Shown piece after piece: positions 26,304 through 36,186 of a stretch of 64,000 nt of DNA; position 1 is the stretch's first letter; the number at the start of each line of letters is the position of its first letter. The stretch is taken from NCBI RefSeq assembly GCF_002554795.1, contig NZ_PDEQ01000005.1:1-64000 (forward strand), given 5' to 3'. The position numbers and the translations under genes were made by a program. The DNA comes from Longibacter salinarum. GTDB taxonomy: Bacteria; Bacteroidota; Rhodothermia; Rhodothermales; Salinibacteraceae. The notes below the pieces were generated by a model. The model ran no database searches, was not told where the DNA came from, and worked only from the letters and a program-made list of their open reading frames with translations.

Positions 26304-29300
26304 ATGTATCGCCACATCGTCGCTATCGCCGCAGCTGTGTTCTTGCTGTCTGGAACATCCGGTTTCGCGCACGCACAGTCGAACGAACAATCTGACGACG
26401 CCGGCCCCTTCCTGAGACACCCGGCCGTGTCCCCCGACGGTAATACCATCGCATTTTCGTACCAGGGCGATATCTGGACCGTGCCCGCATCGGGTGGGCG
26501 CGCGTTCCGACTCACGGTGCATGAAGCCTACGAAGGCCAACCGCAGTGGAACGACGCCGGGACCCACCTCGCCTTCACGAGCAACCGGCACGGCAATGCC
26601 GATGTCTTCGCTATGACGGCCGAGGGCAATACGCCCGTTCGGCTGACGTATCATTCGACAAACGATCGCGTCACCGACATCACGGCAGACAACCGCGTCC
26701 TCTTCAACACGGAGCGCACCTACGTCCAGGTCGAGCGAGAGAGTGAGGTCTACCACGTGCCGATGGACGGCGGAATGCCCGACCGGCTCCTCAACGCCCT
26801 CGGCGACGGCGCTACGCAATCGCCCGACGGACGCTTCATCGTGATGGAGCGCGGCAGCAACCGCACCACGCGAAGCGATTACCGTGGCCCCGCGAACCGC
26901 GACCTCTGGATCTACGACACGCAGGAGGAGAGCTACCAGCAGATCACGCAGTACAACGGCAACGACTACGCGGCGGTGTGGGCCGGACCGCGCGAGCTGT
27001 ACTTCATCAGCGACCGCAGCGGCACGCGCAACGCCTACCGCCTGCAACTCGCGGACGATGGCTCCGCCAGCAGCGAACCCGAAGCGCTCACGAACTACGA
27101 CCGGGACGGCGTCCGTACGCTATCTGCCAGCGCAGACGGTAGCCTTATCAGCTTCGAGCGCATGACGAACGCGTATACGCTCGACGTGGACGGCGGAGAG
27201 CCGCAGATCCTCAACGTCACCGTCCCGCGCGATGCACGAAATGTGCCTGTGGACCGCATGACCATGTCGGACGAGGCCCGCGAATTTGCCGTCTCCCCGG
27301 ACGAGTCGCAGATCGCGTACGTGGTTCGCGGCGAAATCTTCGTCACGGAGACAGACACCGAAGAGCCGGAATCCAACCGTCTCACGCGTCATGCCTACCG
27401 CGATCGCGACGTCGTATGGGTGAACGAGAAAACCCTTCTGTTTACCAGCGACCGCGAAGGACAGTACGATGTCTTCCGCCTGACCTCCACCGACCCGGAG
27501 GCCGAATCGCTGTTTGAAAGTCTCCAGCACTCGGTCGAACGCATCACGTCCAGCGATGTCGATGAACGACATCTCGTTCTCTCTCCCGACCGCGATCGCG
27601 TCCTCTTTCTCCGCGGTCAGGGTACCCTCGTTTCTGCATCCGTTTCCGACGACGGCCTCTCGGACGAGAACGTCCTGATTGAGGGATGGGCGGAGCCGCG
27701 CGACGTCACGTTTAGCCCGGACGGGCAGTGGATCGCCTACTCGCAGAGCGACCTCGACTTCAACGAGGACGTCTTCATCCTTCCTGCCGATGGCGACGGC
27801 ACCCCCGTGAACGTCAGCCAGCACCCGCGCTCCGACGGCAACCCTGTCTGGAGCCCGGACGGATCGAAGCTGGGCTTCGTGTCGGAACGCAGCGGCAACG
27901 ACGCTGACATCTGGTTTGCCTGGCTGACGGAAGAAGACTTCGAGCGCACGAAGCGGGACTGGGAAGAGCTGCAAGAAGAGACGGAGGACGAGACGAAAGA
28001 GGACGACGAGCAAACCGTACCCGTAGATATCGACCTCGAAGATATCCACGAGCGCCTGGTACGCGTGACGTCGATGCCGGGCAACGAAGATTCGCCCGTG
28101 ATCGACAAAGAGGGACAGACCTTTTACTTCGTCGCCGGGGAGCGGGGACGCACCACCACCTACGATCCGTCGCCCGACCTCTACAAGATCAAGTGGGACA
28201 GTAGCGAACGGTCGCAGATATCGCAGGGGGGAATTTCGCCCTCTGACATCGTCCTCGGCCCGGAAGCATCCACCCTCTACTTTCGTCAGCGAGGCGGCCG
28301 CCTGGCGCAATTCGCAACGACGGGCTCCGACGTGGAGTCGCTACCGTTCACAGCGCACATGACCGTCGACCGGAGCGAGGAGCGGATGCAGATTTTTGAG
28401 GAGGCGTGGCGTTCGATCGCCAACGGCTTCTACGACCCCGACCACCATGGTGTGGACTGGGATGCCCTGAAGGACAAGTACCGCCCGTGGGCACAGCGCG
28501 CCTCCACGATTCAAGATCTGCAGGAGGTCATGAATCTGATGCTCGGTGAGGTCAACGCAAGCCACATGGGTTTCTACCCGGCCTCCCTCTTCGGCAGCAA
28601 CGGAGGAGCCGAAACCGGACTCCTCGGCGTTGAGCTCGACCCAACCGATGACGGCGCTCGCATCGTTCGCGTGGTACCCAACAGCCCGGCCGATCGCTCG
28701 CTCAGCCGTCTGTACGAGGGAGACGTTATCCTCTCCGTCAACGGTTCGTCCGTCGCCGACGCCCGCAACATCTACGCGCTCCTCGACGGGACCGTCGACC
28801 AACGCACGCTTCTCCGCGTCCGCGGCCAGGATGGCGACACGCGCACGGTCCGCATTCGCCCAACAGACGATCTCGACGATCAGCTGTATCGTGAATGGGT
28901 CGAAGATCGGCGTGAACTGACGGAGGAATACTCCGGTGGACGCCTCGGCTACATTCACATCGAAGGCATGAACTGGGAAAGCTTCGAGCGCTTCGAGCGA
29001 GAGCTCGTCGCTAGTGCCGGGGACAAGGAAGGTCTGCTGGTTGATGTCCGATTCAACGGTGGCGGCTGGACGACCGACTACCTCATGACGGTGCTGACCA
29101 CCCGCCGGCACGCCTATACGGTGCCGCGCGGCGCAACCTCAGACATCGACAATCACGAGCAATTCCGCTCGCACTACCCGTTCGGCGAACGCCTCCCCTA
29201 CGCGGCCTGGACGAAACCCGTCGCCGCCCTCTGCAACCAGAACAGCTACTCGAACGCCGAAATCTTTTCGCACGCCTTCAAGCAGTTCGACCTCGGGCCT

Positions 29301-29594
29301 CTCGTCGGAACGCCCACGTTCGGTGCCGTCATTTCGACGGGCGGCGTCGGGCTGATCGACGGGTCCTTCGTCAGACTCCCGTTCCGCGGCTGGTGGGTTT
29401 ACGAAACGGACGCGAACATGGAGGGCACGCCGGCGACGCCTGATATCACCGTAGAGAACGCACCCGATCACCGTGCGCAGGGGACGGATGCCCAGCTTCG
29501 CCGGACCGTCGACGAACTTCTTCAGCAACTCGATGGCCAACAGGCGACAGGGCCCTCTAGCTCGGACGACGGCAGTGGCCCGAGTGGTCGGTAA
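26304..29594 (+). CDS. Tricorn-like secreted protease (beta-propellers, PDZ, S41 domain)
   Basis: 1096 residues from the ATG at 26304, chosen over a TTG three codons upstream because MYRHIVAIAAAVFLL is a standard signal peptide (cleaved after AHAQ). The N-terminal two thirds carry WD40-like/PD40 repeats (repeated SPDGxxIAF and ADG segments, about 35-680). A PDZ domain covers about 773-835 (LLGVELDPTDDGARIVRV). The S41 protease domain follows with LVDVRFNGGG and NSYSNAE, where Ser983 is the likely nucleophile. Such proteins degrade peptides; here the signal peptide places it in the periplasm. The propeller and core order match tricorn protease. Confidence 0.92.
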   Translation: MYRHIVAIAAAVFLLSGTSGFAHAQSNEQSDDAGPFLRHPAVSPDGNTIAFSYQGDIWTVPASGGRAFRLTVHEAYEGQPQWNDAGTHLAFTSNRHGNADVFAMTAEGNTPVRLTYHSTNDRVTDITADNRVLFNTERTYVQVERESEVYHVPMDGGMPDRLLNALGDGATQSPDGRFIVMERGSNRTTRSDYRGPANRDLWIYDTQEESYQQITQYNGNDYAAVWAGPRELYFISDRSGTRNAYRLQLADDGSASSEPEALTNYDRDGVRTLSASADGSLISFERMTNAYTLDVDGGEPQILNVTVPRDARNVPVDRMTMSDEAREFAVSPDESQIAYVVRGEIFVTETDTEEPESNRLTRHAYRDRDVVWVNEKTLLFTSDREGQYDVFRLTSTDPEAESLFESLQHSVERITSSDVDERHLVLSPDRDRVLFLRGQGTLVSASVSDDGLSDENVLIEGWAEPRDVTFSPDGQWIAYSQSDLDFNEDVFILPADGDGTPVNVSQHPRSDGNPVWSPDGSKLGFVSERSGNDADIWFAWLTEEDFERTKRDWEELQEETEDETKEDDEQTVPVDIDLEDIHERLVRVTSMPGNEDSPVIDKEGQTFYFVAGERGRTTTYDPSPDLYKIKWDSSERSQISQGGISPSDIVLGPEASTLYFRQRGGRLAQFATTGSDVESLPFTAHMTVDRSEERMQIFEEAWRSIANGFYDPDHHGVDWDALKDKYRPWAQRASTIQDLQEVMNLMLGEVNASHMGFYPASLFGSNGGAETGLLGVELDPTDDGARIVRVVPNSPADRSLSRLYEGDVILSVNGSSVADARNIYALLDGTVDQRTLLRVRGQDGDTRTVRIRPTDDLDDQLYREWVEDRRELTEEYSGGRLGYIHIEGMNWESFERFERELVASAGDKEGLLVDVRFNGGGWTTDYLMTVLTTRRHAYTVPRGATSDIDNHEQFRSHYPFGERLPYAAWTKPVAALCNQNSYSNAEIFSHAFKQFDLGPLVGTPTFGAVISTGGVGLIDGSFVRLPFRGWWVYETDANMEGTPATPDITVENAPDHRAQGTDAQLRRTVDELLQQLDGQQATGPSSSDDGSGPSGR

Positions 29595-29708
29595 CGTGTA
29601 GCCTCTAAAATTGCGCAAGATCCTTTCAGGTGGGAACCGTTCCCATACATCCGTGTGGTAAACGATTGCCCTAGCGCGTACATTGCAACTTAACTTTTCT
29701 GTCCTGGC

Positions 29709-30458
29709 ATGTCTCAGAACGTCAAGCTGTCTGCTATTTTGTTCGACATGGACGGCGTCCTCGTCGATGTTTCCCGCTCATATCGACGCGCCATCGAGGA
29801 GACGGTCGAGCACTTTACGGGGCGGAAGATCGGAGCGAACACGGTCCAGCGGTATAAGAACTACGGAGGGTTCAACGACGACTGGAAGCTCACGCACGCG
29901 ATCATTACGGACACCGCAATGGAGGTGCCGCTCAGCCGCGTGATTGAGGAGTTCCAGAATCGCTATCGTGGCGAGAACTGGGACGGCGTCATCACAGAGG
30001 AGACGCCGCTCATTAGCGAAGAAACGCTCCAGGCGCTCAACACGGACGAGCGCATCATGGGCATCGTCACAGGGCGCCCGGAAGAGGAAGCTCTGTGGAC
30101 GCTGGACCACTTCGGGTGGAAGAAATACTTCCCGCTCCTCGTCTCCAAGGAGAAGCAGGGAGAACGCCCGAAACCGCACCCCTTCCCGCTGAATCACTCC
30201 CTGACGATTCTTGCCGCTGCCGGCCGCGACGTCTCCCCGAAGGAGGCCGTCTACATCGGTGACACGGTGGACGACATGGAAGCCGCTCGAAAGGCAGGCA
30301 TGTGGGCCATCGGTATCGTCCCGCCCTACGTAGATGCCGATGACCACCGCCCGCTCCTCCGCGATAAAGGCGCCCACCTCGTCCTCGAAGATCCGAACGA
30401 ACTGCCGGACCTGTTCGATCGCTTCGGCGAGGCCCTCGCAGCACACTCGCACGCGTAA
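29709..30458 (+). CDS. HAD superfamily subfamily IA phosphatase-like hydrolase
   Basis: 249 residues. Motif I ILFDMDGVLVD gives nucleophile Asp13 and acid/base Asp15. Motif II is near IVTGRP, motif III is Lys in KPHP, and motif IV is YIGDTVDDMEAA. Sequence style matches the TIGR01548-type HAD-IA group, whose substrate is unknown. It is cytosolic. A strong terminator lies 32 nt after the stop, so the gene is probably a single-gene transcript or the end of one that begins with the protease gene 115 nt upstream. Confidence 0.9.
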   Translation: MSQNVKLSAILFDMDGVLVDVSRSYRRAIEETVEHFTGRKIGANTVQRYKNYGGFNDDWKLTHAIITDTAMEVPLSRVIEEFQNRYRGENWDGVITEETPLISEETLQALNTDERIMGIVTGRPEEEALWTLDHFGWKKYFPLLVSKEKQGERPKPHPFPLNHSLTILAAAGRDVSPKEAVYIGDTVDDMEAARKAGMWAIGIVPPYVDADDHRPLLRDKGAHLVLEDPNELPDLFDRFGEALAAHSHA

Positions 30459-30490
30459 CGCCCCCGAGGAAACCAGATCTCTGACGTACG

Positions 30491-30536
30491 AAGCGGTGAA
30501 CCTGCCCGACCGGCACGGTTCACCGCTTTTCTTTTT
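30491..30536 (+). terminator. Rho-independent terminator
   Basis: A perfect 12-bp stem (30491-30502 with 30517-30528) with a 14-nt loop is followed by TTCTTTTTG. It ends the HAD-hydrolase transcript; the reverse strand has no T run. Confidence 0.85.
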
Positions 30537-30629
30537 GATCGCAAAGCACGGTCGCCTTCCGGCAACGAAAAACGACCATTCCTGGCGTGCGTGGTGCACA
30601 CAGGCGAGCCCCCACTTCGGCTCGTGCAC

Positions 30630-31199
30630 CTACTGCCCGTCCACGACAATTTCGACCCGGCGGTTCTTTTGTCTTCCCTCCCGCGTCTCGTTACTCGCCA
30701 CCGGCACCTTCGGGCCGTACGCACCGATCTCGAGCGTCGGCGTCTGAATACCGTGCTCCGTGTTGAGGTAATGAGCTACCGCCGCAGCACGTTGTGCGGA
30801 GAGGTACCAGTTGCTCGGATAAATGCTGCGGAGACTGTCCCCGATCGGCATGCTGTCCGTGTACCCTTTGATCCGAAACGCACGCCCATCATATTCCCGG
30901 TTGATGGTTTGCGCCAACTCATCGATCGCCCGCTTACCACGATCGGTCAGCCAGGCACTGCCCGATGGAAAATACACCACCGGCTCGAGGGTCGTCGTCT
31001 CCTCCTGTGTTTGCTGCTGCTCTCGAACCGAGGTGCGAAGTCGCTCGACCGTACGAGATAGTTCGTCATTGACCGTCTGCAGCGAATCGACCTGCGTCTG
31101 CAGGCGCTCTACCTCCTGTCCGCCGCAGGCAGTCAGAGAAATGGAGAAGACGAAGGCAACACACAAGAACAGAACCGATCTGAGCGTCGACGTACTCAT
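30630..31199 (-). CDS. OmpA-like lipoprotein
   Basis: 189 residues from the ATG at 31199; MSTSTLRSVLFLCVAFVFS is a lipoprotein signal ending SLTAC-GG with the lipid Cys near 25. A short coiled coil (about 30-75, with regular Leu/Val heptads) links to a C-terminal OmpA/MotB domain (about 80-185) that contains peptidoglycan-binding signatures (SAWLTDRGKRAIDEL, KGYTDSMPIGD and NRRVEI near the end). It probably ties the outer membrane to the peptidoglycan. It is convergent with the HAD-hydrolase gene and has no other close neighbours. Confidence 0.9.
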   Translation of the reverse strand: MSTSTLRSVLFLCVAFVFSISLTACGGQEVERLQTQVDSLQTVNDELSRTVERLRTSVREQQQTQEETTTLEPVVYFPSGSAWLTDRGKRAIDELAQTINREYDGRAFRIKGYTDSMPIGDSLRSIYPSNWYLSAQRAAAVAHYLNTEHGIQTPTLEIGAYGPKVPVASNETREGRQKNRRVEIVVDGQ

Positions 31200-31375
31200 A
31201 CATGAAACGATATTAGTCCAGAATAGAGGCCCCATGCGAACGGATCGGGACCACTTCAAATCTATGAGACAGCGCTGACGGATGCCAGAAGAGGAATCAA
31301 GGTCGCCGTCAACAACGGAAGCAACATGCGCGTGATATGTACTGGATAAACGGAGCGGTTTTTCCTAAGCGTCTG

Positions 31376-32059
31376 TCAACTGCTGTTCTCTGCGAACCGG
31401 CGGATCGTGCCTTCCACCCGGTCCATGTGCCGGGCAAGCGAATCGTATCCAATGTGCTCGCGAGCGACGGGCCATCGCGCCCAGGCCACCCGACGAATCC
31501 CCTCCTTCCGCTCCGGCTTAAAGTGTCGCTCCGGCGTCTGCATCAGGTACCAGTGCGTTATCTTTACGGCGTAAACGCCCCCATCCGGATACGCGTGATG
31601 CGTGGTCCCCAGCGGCTGATGCTCCGCCAATTGCTCGATGCCAACCTCCTCGCGGACCTCGCGCAGAGCACACTCCGCAATGCTTTCACCCGGATCCAGC
31701 TTGCCTTTCGGCAAATCCCAGACTCCTCTTCGATGAATCAGAAGGAGAACGGGTTCGCCATCTACAATGCGAAGAACATAACCTCCGCCCGCCTTCACGA
31801 CCTCCGGCGGTCGATACGGATCCACGTTTCGAATGGCAGTTGACGGCACCCCCTCCACCTCAACCGTTCGTCCCGTCGCTCGCTTCGGCGGACGCTGCAT
31901 TGTCGACGTGTCCACGACGTAGATCCGCTCCGCTCCCCGGGGTACGTCGCCCAGATCCAGGAAGAGTGTCAGTTCCTCCCCCTCAGGTGCGATAAGACCG
32001 TGGCGACGAACCTCGTCGAGGTCATCGCGATACGCATCCGACGGGGCAAAAAGCAACAT
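31376..32059 (-). CDS. Nudix hydrolase
   Basis: 227 residues from the ATG at 32059; the longer form has no family support before MLLFAPSDAYRDD. The Nudix box is complete (GKLDPGESIAECALREVREE followed by VGI). It lies in the second half of the protein; the first 110 residues are an extra domain of unknown role ending in VVKAGGGYVLRI. Substrates of such proteins are nucleoside diphosphates linked to another moiety; here the exact one cannot be assigned. It is divergent from the SLC13 permease gene. Confidence 0.92.
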   Translation of the reverse strand: MLLFAPSDAYRDDLDEVRRHGLIAPEGEELTLFLDLGDVPRGAERIYVVDTSTMQRPPKRATGRTVEVEGVPSTAIRNVDPYRPPEVVKAGGGYVLRIVDGEPVLLLIHRRGVWDLPKGKLDPGESIAECALREVREEVGIEQLAEHQPLGTTHHAYPDGGVYAVKITHWYLMQTPERHFKPERKEGIRRVAWARWPVAREHIGYDSLARHMDRVEGTIRRFAENSS

Positions 32060-32232
32060 AGACAGACGGAAAATAGCGAGTGGATCGGTGTGACACAGTG
32101 CGCTACTTACACCGGCATCGCATAGTTCAAACAAACCGGTTTTGCAAGAACGATGTAACTCCGGGAACCGGAATTAAAATACCAATATAGCCTATTACTC
32201 TCGGCTGATCTTTCCGCACCAACGACTCCTTC

Positions 32233-34011
32233 ATGTCGATCGAAACCATCATCGTGTTCGCCCTTCTGGTCGTGGCGATGGTGCTGTTTATGTCCGATCG
32301 CGTGTCCTTCGACGTTACGGCGCTAATCATCCTGTCGACCTTAATGTTGACGGGCATCGTGTCGCCGCAGGAAGGCATCTCGGGCTTCAGCAACGCCGCT
32401 ACCGTCACAATCGGGGCAATGTTTGTCCTTAGCGAAGGTTTACGTCGGACCGGGGTGTTGAGGCATCTGAGCGATCTTTTTGCTGACGTCGGCGGCGGGA
32501 GTTTCTCCCTGACAGTCGGCTTCATGATGGTTGTCATTGGCGTTGTGTCGGCGTTCATCAACAATACCGCGGCCGTCGCCATCTTCATTCCGGTCGTCAT
32601 CGGTCTCTCCAATCAACTGGGCGTCAGCGCATCGAAATTGCTGATGCCCCTCTCCTTCGCGTCGATGTTTGGCGGGGTCTGTACGCTGATCGGGACCTCG
32701 ACGAACATTCTCGTCAGCTCGATCGCGGAGTCGCACGGTGCGGAGCCATTCGGGATGTTCGAGTTCACCGCCCTCGGGCTCATCTTTGCCGCGGTAGGCG
32801 GAGCCTACACCTTCTTCGTCGGCATCCCGATGATTCCGTCTCGCCGGATGGGCAAGGACCTCACGTCCGACTACGAAATGCAGGAGTACCTGACGGACGT
32901 CGTATTATCGGAGGAAAGTCCGCACGTGGGTGAAACGGTGGAAGAGTCCGCGCTCACGAAGGACCTTGACCTGGATATCCTGCAGGTCTTTCGGAGCTCC
33001 CGAGAACCCGTTCAGCGCGACCGTGAAGCCCCGCTCGAAGCTGGCAACGTGTTACGCGTCCGAGGCGGCGTACAGGAGATCGAAAAAATGCTGGAACGCG
33101 AAGACATCACCCTGCGCCCGGCCCGCGACTGGTACGATGTCGACCTCGAAGGGGGCCCCGACAAGCTGGTCGAAGCCGTAGCCGCACCGGACTCGGCGCT
33201 GGAATCAGAAAGCATCGGAGATGTCGATTTCCCCGATCGATTCGGAGCGGTCCCGCTCGCCATCCGCCGCCATGGAACGCTCCAGCAGGAGCACCTGGAA
33301 GAGGTTCGCCTGTCCGGTGGCGACTCGGTGCTGCTTAACATCGACGAGGAGCGCGCCTCCGAAATTGAGCGCGACCCCTCGTTTGTCCTTGCCACCGAGG
33401 TCGAGGTGGAGCAGTATCGAGAAAAGCGAACGCCGATCGCGCTGACGATTCTCGCTACCGTCGTCCTGCTTGCAGCATTCGACATCACGCCGATCGTGGT
33501 GAGTGCGATCGCGGGCTGCGTCGCCATGGTGCTGACTGGCTGCATTACGACCGAAGAAGCCTACCAGGCCATCAACTGGAAAATCATTTTCCTTCTCGCC
33601 GGCGTCATCCCCCTCGGGACCGCAATGGAAAATACGGGCGCTGCCGGCATTTTATCGGCCACGTTGATCGACACACTGGGCCCCATTGGCCCGACTGCTG
33701 TCCTGTCCGGGTTCTTTTTTCTCTCGATGATGCTGACAAACATCATCTCGAATCAGGCGACGGCAGCCCTCCTCGCCCCCATCGCCCTGCAGGCCGCGGA
33801 GAGCCTGGGCGTAGACAGTCGTCCCCTGCTCATGGCAATTACGTACGCCGCGTCCCTTAGCTTCATGACGCCGGTCGGGTATCAGACGAACACAATGATC
33901 TACGGACCCGGCCAGTACAAATTTACGGACTTCACCAAGGTCGGTACGCCGCTCAATATTTTGTTGTGGATCCTTGCCACCTTCCTCATCCCCTGGATCT
34001 GGCCGTTTTAG
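32233..34011 (+). CDS. SLC13/DASS family permease with two TrkA_C domains
   Basis: 592 residues. About 1-180 are membrane spans of the SLC13 fold ([16 protein letters not shown] and [14 protein letters not shown]). Two TrkA_C (RCK_C) domains lie in the cytosolic loop (about 205-395), and the second membrane half (about 400-590) repeats the fold with [15 protein letters not shown] and [15 protein letters not shown]. The insertion between two repeats is the layout of bacterial SLC13 permeases with TrkA_C domains. Substrate is a divalent anion or another ion and cannot be chosen by sequence. It lies next to a SulP transporter gene. Confidence 0.92.
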   Translation: MSIETIIVFALLVVAMVLFMSDRVSFDVTALIILSTLMLTGIVSPQEGISGFSNAATVTIGAMFVLSEGLRRTGVLRHLSDLFADVGGGSFSLTVGFMMVVIGVVSAFINNTAAVAIFIPVVIGLSNQLGVSASKLLMPLSFASMFGGVCTLIGTSTNILVSSIAESHGAEPFGMFEFTALGLIFAAVGGAYTFFVGIPMIPSRRMGKDLTSDYEMQEYLTDVVLSEESPHVGETVEESALTKDLDLDILQVFRSSREPVQRDREAPLEAGNVLRVRGGVQEIEKMLEREDITLRPARDWYDVDLEGGPDKLVEAVAAPDSALESESIGDVDFPDRFGAVPLAIRRHGTLQQEHLEEVRLSGGDSVLLNIDEERASEIERDPSFVLATEVEVEQYREKRTPIALTILATVVLLAAFDITPIVVSAIAGCVAMVLTGCITTEEAYQAINWKIIFLLAGVIPLGTAMENTGAAGILSATLIDTLGPIGPTAVLSGFFFLSMMLTNIISNQATAALLAPIALQAAESLGVDSRPLLMAITYAASLSFMTPVGYQTNTMIYGPGQYKFTDFTKVGTPLNILLWILATFLIPWIWPF

Positions 34012-34255
34012 AGCCTATTGCAACACCCCGCTTGGGCTGTGCCCAGCGGCGAGAATCTCTCGCTCGGGCTCAACGAACGTAGCAGCGTTTGCGATAGTCC
34101 CTTGGCATTCCTTCTCTTCGATCTCCATGTGTAGGATCATTTCCCGGCAATAGTCTCTTCTACACGATCATCACGAAGCCTCGCCGTGACCCGCTTCGTC
34201 GATTCTGGATTGTCATGACCGACCGATCCTTCTTGCTCACCATGTCCCTGGTCCC

Positions 34256-36043
34256 ATGACGAACCGGATCAAGGCCTGGATCCGCTACCTTACGGACAGC
34301 TCCTCGTGGGTACGCCGCTACGACCTCGACGACATGCGGGCCGACGCCATCGCCGGGGTGACCGTCGGCGTGATGCTGATCCCTCAGGGAATGGCGTACG
34401 CCGTCATCGCGGGGCTCCCCCCAATCTACGGGCTCTACGCTGCGCTCGTCCCGACGCTTGCCTACCCGCTGCTGGCATCCTCGCGGCAGCTGGCGATGGG
34501 ACCGACAGCAATTGACATGCTCATCGTGGCGGCCGGGGTGGCCCCCCTCGCCGCCACCGGAAGCGATGAATACGTTGTTCTCGCGATCTTGCTGGCCGCC
34601 ATGGTTGGTCTGATCCAGATCGGCATGGGAGCCGCCAAGCTGGGCTTTGTCGCCAACCTGCTGTCTCGCCCCGTGATCACGGGGCTGACAACCGCTGCCG
34701 CGCTGATTATTGGGTTCAGTCAACTCGGCAACCTGCTCGGCATTGACCTCGCGAAGTCGCAGTACGTCCACCGCCTCCTCATTGACGCAAGCCAGCACCT
34801 GGGCGAAGTCCACGTCCTTTCGCTCGGCATCGGGCTGGGCTGCATCGTGCTTCTCATTCTCCTCCCGCGCATTCAGCCGATGATTCCCGAGGCCCTCGTC
34901 GTCGTGATCGTCGCGACGGCACTAAGCTTCGCTCTGGGCTTCGAGCGCGACGGTGTCGAGGTTATCGGATCCATCCCAACCGGTCTTCCGGAGCTGGACA
35001 TCCCGAGTCTCTCACCGTCGGACTGGCGCGGGCTATTTCCCGCCGCGCTGACGCTCGCCCTCGTGCAGTTCATGAAGAATATCTCCCTCGGGCGCGTCTT
35101 TGCGCGGCGACACCGGTACACGATCGACGCCAACCAGGAGCTCCTGGCGATGGGGACGTCGAACCTCTTGGGGAGCTTCGCGCAGGGCATTCCGGCATCC
35201 GGCAGCTTCTCGCGATCCGCCGTCAACGATCAGGCCGGTGCCCGCACCCCGGCAGCCAACATTTTCGCGGCCATCATCATCGCGCTCACGCTACTCTTCC
35301 TCACGGGCCTCTTCTACTTTTTACCCGTTCCGGTCCTCGCTGCGATCATCATGGTTGCCGGATTCGGATTGATTGACCTACGCGAAGTCCGTGAGCTCTT
35401 CGAGGCCCGGCGTCGCGACGGGTACATTGCGCTGTTTACGGCTACCTGCACACTCGTCATCGGCATCCAGGAAGGCATCCTCCTCGGCATCGGCGCCTCG
35501 GTGATTATGGTGCTGTACCGGATCAGCCGTCCAAACGTCGCCGAACTCGGACACGTACCGGGAACGCGTCTCTTCCGCGACATCGAGCGATTCGATACCG
35601 CCCAGCGTATCAAGGACGTCATGGTCCTGCGCGTCGACGCGGCCTTCTCCTTCGCCAATGCCGAATACTTCAAGGACTTCATTCTCGAAAAGAGCGAGCG
35701 AGAGGGCCGTCGGATCCGAGCCGTGATCGTCGATGGAACGAGCATTAACGATCTCGACACCACGGCCGTCGAAGCATTAGAGGTGACAATCGAAACGCTC
35801 GAAGCAAAGGATATTGAGCTTCACCTGACGGGTCTCATCGGTCCCGTCCGCGAAGTCGTCCGACGCTCTGGCCTGCACTCGATCGTCGGCGAACGCCACT
35901 TTCACATGGAACCGCACGAAGCCGTCGTGGACATTCTACGTCGATGGGACGATGAGCGATACGATGAGGACGACGAGCGCATCGAACGCTACTATGAGAC
36001 GCTAGATGAGGAGAAAAAGACGTCGACACCGGCCGCTTCCTGA
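34256..36043 (+). CDS. SulP family anion transporter with STAS domain, second copy
   Basis: 595 residues with the SulP signature GVMLIPQGMAYAVIAGLPP, about 12-14 membrane spans, and a C-terminal STAS domain (about 440-555, VIVDGTSINDLDTTA and LTGLIGPVREVVRRSGL). It is a paralogue of the 7976-9748 protein, alike even in the STAS motifs, so the two probably arose by duplication and may differ in affinity or ion. The 14-codon frame ending across its start codon is noted in the findings. It probably shares regulation with the SLC13 gene 244 nt upstream. Confidence 0.93.
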   Translation: MTNRIKAWIRYLTDSSSWVRRYDLDDMRADAIAGVTVGVMLIPQGMAYAVIAGLPPIYGLYAALVPTLAYPLLASSRQLAMGPTAIDMLIVAAGVAPLAATGSDEYVVLAILLAAMVGLIQIGMGAAKLGFVANLLSRPVITGLTTAAALIIGFSQLGNLLGIDLAKSQYVHRLLIDASQHLGEVHVLSLGIGLGCIVLLILLPRIQPMIPEALVVVIVATALSFALGFERDGVEVIGSIPTGLPELDIPSLSPSDWRGLFPAALTLALVQFMKNISLGRVFARRHRYTIDANQELLAMGTSNLLGSFAQGIPASGSFSRSAVNDQAGARTPAANIFAAIIIALTLLFLTGLFYFLPVPVLAAIIMVAGFGLIDLREVRELFEARRRDGYIALFTATCTLVIGIQEGILLGIGASVIMVLYRISRPNVAELGHVPGTRLFRDIERFDTAQRIKDVMVLRVDAAFSFANAEYFKDFILEKSEREGRRIRAVIVDGTSINDLDTTAVEALEVTIETLEAKDIELHLTGLIGPVREVVRRSGLHSIVGERHFHMEPHEAVVDILRRWDDERYDEDDERIERYYETLDEEKKTSTPAAS

Positions 36044-36186
36044 TCACCTTTCTTTCTGGCCTCCCTATCTCGTCGGCTCCGACTCATCGCGGGAAACGCT
36101 CTATTCACCGCATTCCGGTCGCGTGCGAGTAGATGAATGTCGTGCTTTGCGGCACCATGACACGTGCCCTTATGCCGTCCTGCGAC

